Positions 58,108 to 64,000 of a stretch of DNA of 64,000 nucleotides are shown piece after piece. The position numbers were made by a program, and so were the translations under genes. Position 1 is the stretch's first letter, and each line of letters starts with the position of its first letter. The notes beneath the pieces are model-generated. The model did not search any database. It had not been told where the DNA came from and worked only from the letters and a program-made list of their open reading frames with translations. Where the stretch lies: the NCBI RefSeq assembly GCF_010183535.1, contig NC_071329.1, positions 14,880,001-14,944,000 on the forward strand, written 5' to 3'. This DNA is from Caenorhabditis remanei (lineage: Eukaryota; Nematoda; Chromadorea; Rhabditida; Rhabditidae).

Positions 58108-58115
58108 GTATAAAC

Positions 58116-59106
58116 GCAAAGTTGTTCTCATTTTTCCAACGTACGAGCAGTGGTGAACCGTGCGGTGGCGTATATGCGGCCGATATGAAATTCCGTGTGA
58201 GAAAGAGTGATCAACGCAATAGGATGAGGAGAAGGGATGAGTTGCATGGTGCAAAGTAGCAGACACCCACAGAACGGTGAGGCCACAATGACGTAACATC
58301 AATATCGGATTGATGTCAGGAGTGACGAAACGCGTGGAAAGGAACAGGGTCATCGAGCAGGTATGCGTGTGCATTGCACAATACAAGCAAAATGAGAGAA
58401 TGGACTGGAGTTGAGTATTGGGAATAAATGTGGGAGAAGATACTAATTTGACTTTCGACTACGCGGAGTTCGTTTCAAGTTTGGCGAAATGCTTCTGTGG
58501 ACCGAGTTATGAGCTCTCAAACTTTTCATATGGTTTAGCTTTTTCACATGGAATTCCGAATACACCACCGCCCGGTTTCATTTGTGTTCCCCAGCGGTTC
58601 ACCTGTGTTTGTACGGTAAAAAAGGAAAACATCATTTGCGTATACAATTTGCCGATTTGAATTTTCACATGTACAAGGTTAACCATTTGAAGAATTTGAG
58701 AGCTTATAACTTGGCTAGCAGAGACATTCAGCAGGTTTTGATCATACGCCCTTTGCATATTCTTCGTCCTTTCCTGTTCTTATTCAACCGATCATTGCTC
58801 ACTCTTCAAAAGTTTACACTATACATCTGTTTTACAAGTTTCGAACCAGGCAGAAGCCGTCGGCGAAGGTCATCAGATAAAGTAAGATATTGGATGTCAG
58901 GAGACACGTTTGTCGGCGAGAACGGAAAATGGTGTTAATCTATGTAAACAATGTGATGTAAAAGAAAATTCCTTTTTTGGCGCAAAAAAGTTTTAGAGGT
59001 ACCTAGAAAACTATGGGCTTTTTTGACAGATTTCCATTTTTCCCCAAGAAATTTCAAATTTACGCTTCACCATGATAATCCGCGTTATTTCATTTGAGAG
59101 ATAAAC
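58116..59106. other. repeat-bearing spacer
   Basis: It holds the second copy (58450-58560) and the inverted copy (58640-58760) of the CTTTCGACTACG unit. A stretch at 58795-58875 around CGAACCAGGCAGAAGCCG is not recognisable as an exon. No gene supported. Confidence 0.4.
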
Positions 59107-59180
59107 TCCTGCCACCCATATGCCTCCTCCTCCCTCACCTACCGTACACCCAAATCGTGGTGAGACCCTTCGCATAGAGT
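59107..59180. promoter_or_regulatory. upstream block shared with the gene at 63840, copy 1
   Basis: CTCCTGCCACCC, CCTCCTCCCTCAC, TACCGTA and CGTGGTGAGACCC occur in this order and near-identical spacing here and at 63647-63720. Each copy lies upstream of a small gene whose first intron has the same phase and acceptor context. It is likely a duplicated promoter element, or part of a duplicated gene unit. Confidence 0.5.
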
Positions 59181-59458
59181 TGAATAGAAGTAGCATGCTT
59201 TACTCAAGGTTTCTCATTTCTCTCTTGTACACCTTCTCCAAATGATTTGAAAGTCATTCCAAAATATCTTCTTATTCCGCTTCTCCATCTTTTTCCTCTC
59301 TCCCAACACCTGGCTCGCTGCCAAGTATGCCTCACGGTTTCCCTCTCCCTATCTTTTCTTTTCTCTTTTCTCTTCTTTGGGTGCTTGCTACATATAAATT
59401 TTTCGTTATTTTCGAATATATTCTTCGATTTTTGCCAAAAGTGAACATCTTTCAGAAA

Positions 59459-59798
59459 ATGGACGTCCTCGACAAGTTGTCCGTCGAAGAATACAACAAA
59501 AAGTATCCAAGAACGTGCACAAGTTTCATAATTGGAGCCTCCAAGCAGTCCGCATTCGACACAACCCCTTACGGTAATTGATCAAGATTTTGTATCTCTG
59601 AAAACTCATAACATTTCAGGATTGGCACTTCAAATCCGTGCTGAATTGAATCTCGACAAAGAGCATGAAGGAGGTGAGGAGAAAGTCATCGAGAACCAAA
59701 AAAAGAAGTCCGCACTAGACATCATCAAAAAAATCGGATGTGTGAGACTAATCTGCCAAAAAAAGACAGAGTGCGACAACGTCGAAGAGAAGAAATAA
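59459..59798 (+). CDS. 97-aa basic protein of unknown function
   Basis: Exon 1 is 59459-59573, exon 2 is 59620-59798; 294 nt, intron phase 1. CTTTCAG lies 3 nt before the ATG. It begins MDVLDKLSVEEYNKKYPRTC; exon 2 has a charged helix-prone region (RAELNLDKEHEGGEEK) then a Lys-rich segment (IKKIGCVRLICQKKTEC). No signal peptide. The intron position (codon G|GA then TTG) and the shared upstream block tie it to the gene at 63840. Function unknown. Confidence 0.6.
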
Positions 59799-60429
59799 AA
59801 AGGAAGAAGGTGAGATTTTCTTTAAAACATGTCCTCTTTTTGAGATCAACCTTAATTTTCTTATAAATATTTTTTAAATTTAACTATTTTACTTTCAGAA
59901 GAAAACTCCAACCAGCATTTGCTCCCTTCTACTGTCGTGCATCTTCCAGAATTTCTTCAATTTCCAATTATTCTATCCGTCCTTTGTTTGTCTCACAAAT
60001 AGGCCTCTGATACTTCAAAAAACTGTTTTGTGATTTTATTCCTCTTTATTGTCTTTTCCCTCCTTTTCAGCAAAATTCAATTAAAACTGCTTCATGTCCT
60101 TTCTAGCCAATATACAGTTTATCTTCATTTCAAATTTCAGCTTTACAAACTGATCTAGATGAGCAAAACACCCGAATCCGCTCCGTATCTAAAAATATCG
60201 TTTCCTGTTTCTTTCAATTGTTCTCATTCTCTTTTAAATTTGGTTTTTATTTTTTCACATCATCACCATTTCCCCTTTTAAAACTGTTTTCTTTTCCCAC
60301 TTCATTCACTTATCCCCATCTCCCTTTACTACCTTCCTTTATCTCGTGATTCGATCAACTCTTTGCATTATTCTCAGGTCCCCTGTCTGTTGATTTGCTC
60401 ATTTCATTCATAATTTTTCTCCAAACATC
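59799..60429. other. pyrimidine-rich 3' flank
   Basis: C/T-rich sequence with no exon signal. It probably includes the 3' UTR of the preceding gene and the outer part of the decayed Helitron. Confidence 0.4.
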
Positions 60430-61250
60430 ATTTTCCCCTGTCATTCCCTGTTGAATCTTTAATGCTGGACTCTCCACCCTCGGCATGGCAACGTAAAGCT
60501 GACCATGCGAGAACACTGACGTTGTTCCCTGTACAATAAATTATCTGAAAAAAATAATTTTGATAAAGGAAAAGCTATATGCAAACTTACATGTGTCATT
60601 TGACAAAAACTCTATGTATTCTCCATCCAACCGATCGATGGCTTCGTTGTTAACACGAAGAGCAGTTGTGAAGATTCCGTCAAGTTGATATCATTCACAT
60701 CAGGGAACACCCAGTTGATTAGATCTTTTTCCTTTCCTCTCTAGACGTATTTCTCAGGAATCGCGACCATATGTCTTTTGGAGTTCACGTAATTTGCTCC
60801 ATTTTCAATGCTGAGAACCAACTTCGCGTATTCAGAATCCTCCTCAGATCTTTGATTTTTTTGACAATTTGACGCCTTCCACAATTGGAAGAATTTGTGT
60901 CCAATCTCCATCGAAAATAATCAGAATTCCTCCGAAAGGAAAGTCATTGTATTTTAGACAATCCTCCTCTTGTCGCACATGGATATTTCTTCCCAGATCA
61001 CGTAGTCGACAGACGCCAAAGCGATTTCCGAAAAAAGTAGAATTTGTTTTAATCTTGATGTTTCATAAAGAAACTTACCTTCTGCTGAATCTGGAGAAAT
61101 TAGAAACTTCCTCACATCGGACACTTCAATTGGAATTCCGAATTTCCGGTGAGCTGTGCAACCGTTTGGGAGCAGATTTACAGCAACTCCACTGTGGGAG
61201 ACGGGAATAACGATTCTTCTTCTTTCTCTTGATTCCCTATTAAATTTCTA
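60430..61250 (-). mobile_element. degenerate Helitron-type Pif1 helicase
   Basis: Read on the minus strand, helicase motifs appear in the proper order but in several frames: SGVAVNLLPNGCTAHRKFG near 61140-61200, a degenerate VDYVIWEEISM (DEAD-like) near 60985-61020, FPFGGILIIFDGDWTQILP near 60890-60945, LINWVFPDVNDINL near 60690-60730, TALRVNNEAIDRLDGEY near 60620-60665, and VFSHGQLYVAMPRVESPAL near 60465-60515. The last is the Helitron C-terminal motif. Frameshifts and stops show it is inactive. No Rep (HUH) domain is visible; sequence to about 61550 may be further decayed 5' helicase. Confidence 0.8.
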
Positions 61251-62035
61251 TTGCTGGAGAGGTGAGCTTCTCTTCCACCAACGTCCAGCTGTAATCAACA
61301 ACAAGAGGAAATTTACATGTGTTCTTCGAACACATTGCTTCTTTTCTGCCTTATTGTTATATTCGAGCTCGTTTTGTTTTAGCAGCTTCATTTTATCTTT
61401 CATCAGTTTGAATTCCATCACCGAGTATTGCTACGCATTTCTGCAAAATGTCAATTCGATGAATCCAAAAGACAGAACAATTGCACGTTCTTTCAACCTA
61501 TTTTTCTGGTTCACATGCTTCTTTTTGTGATTCTTCAATAATTTCTCGTCTTCTCGAAACAACAGCCCTCTATTCCTCTATTCTGCAGACCATCACACAT
61601 TAGCGGTTCACGTTCTGCAAAAATTGTCGTTTGGCATGCCTTTTTTGAAGATAAAACTTATTTTCTGCCTTCTAAAAACATAATGGAGAAAACAAAGACC
61701 CACCATTTCCTATAATCTTGGTAACATCATAACTCCTTCAATTGTTAATTCAGAATTCAGTACAGAGCTTCCAGGTACATTGTTCCTTTGTTTTCTGTTG
61801 CAGGGTGTCCTTTCTTCAATTCTCTTCTCTCGTTTGCTTGCTGCTGATTTTATCGTCACAATGTTCTACATACGACACTCTGAATACGAATATTGCAATC
61901 ATCCTGTCAAATTAAGCTAACTGCAAAACTTACCAATAGGACAATATAATGTCCGCACACATTTCTGTTCATTTTGCCCTTTTGCACAATCGAGAAGGTC
62001 TGAAAACAATATGAATGTACACTATTACCACCAAG
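61251..62035. other. probable decayed 5' part of the Helitron, otherwise nothing clear
   Basis: Scattered minus-strand stretches (for example around QNELEYNNKAEKKQCV near 61330-61390) could be eroded helicase sequence. No gene can be supported. Confidence 0.35.
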
Positions 62036-62545
62036 AGTCGTTGTCATAGATGATGAGTTGTTCTGAAAGAAATCAAAATTTTAGAGACGGAAGACGCACA
62101 AAGGAACTTACCGGCATCGTCCAGTCGCGATTATTTTCTTGAAACCGTAGGTAATTATGCCTCCGGTGTTGTCATTCAGAAAAAAGTAAGCCTTGTTGCT
62201 GGTGAGATATCCATAGCCGTCCTCTACGTCTTCAGCTTAGGTATGATGACGAGTTCGTAGTGATTCCAGTCATTTACGATTGACTTCATCCATATTTCTA
62301 CCGATCCTTCTTCTAGCAAACTGCGACTTTGTTTACAAATAAAATATGATCGATCTTCTTTCGGCGTCGCAGTTCTACAAATCGTCTCATTTGCATACCA
62401 TGATGAAACCTGGAAAAAATAACTAGAGGAGACTAAAAACTCACCAACATGCAGGGTTTTCGACGAGTTGTTGCCATGAGAACATACCTGCTCCTCTATT
62501 TCCATTAGAAATAAATCGGGAGACGTTGAGCAAATGAGCATGTGT
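62036..62545 (-). pseudogene. possible fragments of an unrecognised gene
   Basis: Exon-like minus-strand pieces with plausible splice ends occur at about 62224-62410 (contains SWYANETICRTATPKEDR then VEIWMKSIVNDWNHYELV), 62120-62225 (EDGYGYLTSNKAYFFLND) and 62400-62545. Frames do not join cleanly. The Trp/Cys-rich look suggests a secreted or extracellular domain, but I cannot name it. Confidence 0.3.
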
Positions 62546-63646
62546 CTTGTTCCATGATGTGTTGCTGCATTTTAATTATAGTGTTGGCACAAGATGTGGT
62601 CAGACGTCTATACTGAAATAAATATATTATTTTTGAAAGAAAGAAAACATAAAACAATTAAAGAGGTTTGAGGAAAAAAAGAACAGCTAAACCTAGAAAG
62701 ATTTGTTCAAACTTCATAATAACTTATTCGTTAGAAACATTTAAATGTGTGATTGTGCGTCAAGTCAAGTGTGTCTGCAGATTGCGCGTCAACTTTATGG
62801 TGTTCGCATCTATATTCGTGAGTGAAGGTGCGTAGTCTGTGATCAGAGAAATAGTGCTGCGTCGCAGGGAGACGCAGACCCAAATTGGCGGAAGTTTGAA
62901 TACAGGCGGTGATGATAGTTGATTTCAAAGGCTTGTCTAGTCGTAACAGACACTTTTGGATGATGAGAAGGACTTACATATTGCAACATTATACTATAAC
63001 TAAAACAACGCTTGAAAATTATGGAAAAACTCCTTTTCAGATCAAAAAAAGTTTCATTTAAGAAATAAACATCTTTAACTGGATTGGGATGATGAAAAAC
63101 CTAGAGCTGATGAATTGACAGTAAGGTTCAAAGTGGATTATTTTCGATTAGAAAAAATCAAAAGGACACTGACGTTTTCGTATTGAAAGATGACATCGAT
63201 CTTCGGTCATTTTCCGAAAATGTTTCTACCATTCACACATCTGCTTTACAAGTATCGAATCAGATGCATTTCTTGTTGCAAAAAGCCTTATCCGAATAAG
63301 AGCAGGAAATGGGGTTGTAATAAACACATTGGTGTTCAAAGAAGTGTTAGATAGACCGCCCGGTTGGGACAGACATCTGTATGATGGTCGCTGATCCTCT
63401 CACTTGTAAGACGTACCACACATAGCGCATAGCGTATTTTGACCGATAGATCCGAGATTTTGCGTTCTCCGGATGATTGTCGGAAACTATCTGAAACATT
63501 ACTAGAAATAACCTCATGAATTGCCTCATAGAAATAGTTCATCTCAACTTTCCTTCACTTTTTTTCTTATTTTTAAATTACAGTCAAAGCTTTTTGAAAC
63601 GTCAATTTACCCCGACCACTAAACTTCATCCAAGTCTCGCAGAGAG
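62546..63646. other. spacer without a recognisable gene
   Basis: AT-rich, with no exon-like signal on either strand that I can support. Confidence 0.4.
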
Positions 63647-63720
63647 TTCCTGCCACCCGGCTGTCTCCGCCCCCTCTCACTTTACCGTATGAAATACCGT
63701 GGCGAGACCCTGTCCGCAGG
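63647..63720. promoter_or_regulatory. upstream block shared with the gene at 59459, copy 2
   Basis: TTCCTGCCACCC, CCCCTCTCAC, TACCGTA and CGTGGCGAGACCC in the same order as at 59107-59180, ending 120 bp before the ATG of the gene at 63840. Confidence 0.5.
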
Positions 63721-63839
63721 GGGGACATAAATGAGTCATCCACACAGTCATCCATTTCCGTATTATTTTCTCTAATAATTCGTTTTTCTCGCTTTTGATA
63801 TTATCTGTAAAATTTTTAGAAAGTTAACTACTTTTCGAA

Positions 63840-64000
63840 ATGAGTCACGAGCAACCACAGATCGATGATCAAGTTACCGAAACACCACAAATTCCAGGTA
63901 ATTCCAGTTTTTTTGTTGAAAATTTCCTTAACTTCCATTTCTCAGGATTGCCGTCTCTGAAGGCTCAGCTTAAAGCTAAACAAGAGGTGTTCGATTCGCT
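63840..64000 (+). CDS. 5' part of a small gene related to 59459-59798 (runs off the window)
   Basis: Exon 1 is 63840-63897 (MSHEQPQIDDQVTETPQIPG), then GTAATT, then an acceptor TTCTCAG and exon 2 from 63946 to the edge (LPSLKAQLKAKQEVFDS). The intron is phase 1 with a GGA-TTG junction exactly as in the gene at 59459. The protein so far is hydrophilic. The rest lies beyond the window. Confidence 0.55.
   Translation, partial: MSHEQPQIDDQVTETPQIPGNSSFFVENFLNFHFSGLPSLKAQLKAKQEVFDS

Overview
The window is nuclear DNA from a nematode, almost certainly a Caenorhabditis species. I cannot name the species. The signs are short introns (often 40-60 nt) with TTTTCAG-type acceptors, strong acceptors just before start codons that look like SL trans-splice sites, srx-type chemoreceptors, an Ariadne RBR ligase of the lineage-expanded kind, and many palindromic MITE-like repeats. 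Exon models below were assembled by hand from the splice signals. Where the exon lengths sum to an exact multiple of three I treat the gene as intact. The density of transposons, chemoreceptors and fast-evolving genes suggests a chromosome arm (inference).

Layout. 0-7.3 kb: a 31-bp minisatellite, an intact 15-exon Polinton/Maverick-type protein-primed DNA polymerase B gene (-), and a divergent small gene (+). 7.3-12 kb: nested repeats, including a long foldback element and an orphan 3' exon. 12.2-17 kb: two intact srx receptors facing each other (+ and -). 18.6-21.3 kb: an 828-aa acidic protein with four internal repeats (-). 21.8-24 kb: a foldback element split by a LINE fragment. 24.2-29 kb: three small unfamiliar genes, one apparently frameshifted. 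31.9-37.5 kb: three head-to-tail genes, possibly an operon, of an unnamed protein family. 38.6-39.8 kb: a Tc1-like palindromic element. 39.9-41.2 kb: a gene with two homeodomain-like units whose reading frame seems broken. 41.6-43.8 kb: a third srx gene carrying a hAT MITE in an intron. 44.6-47 kb: the Ariadne ligase. 47.1-56 kb: three more unfamiliar minus-strand genes, two clearly in the same family as those at 32-37 kb. 57-59 kb: repeats, including a second hAT MITE with a clean 8-bp target duplication. 59.4-64 kb: two small related genes behind a shared upstream block, separated by a decayed Helitron/Pif1 helicase.

The most interesting signals are: (1) a dispersed family of at least six genes here sharing an LFN...PQ.V core, with 38 of 39 introns in phase 1; (2) an intact, intron-rich protein-primed polymerase with no capsid, integrase or packaging genes beside it in the window; (3) the four-repeat acidic protein; (4) the double-homeodomain gene with a disrupted frame; (5) two hAT MITEs whose ends and target duplications are directly readable.
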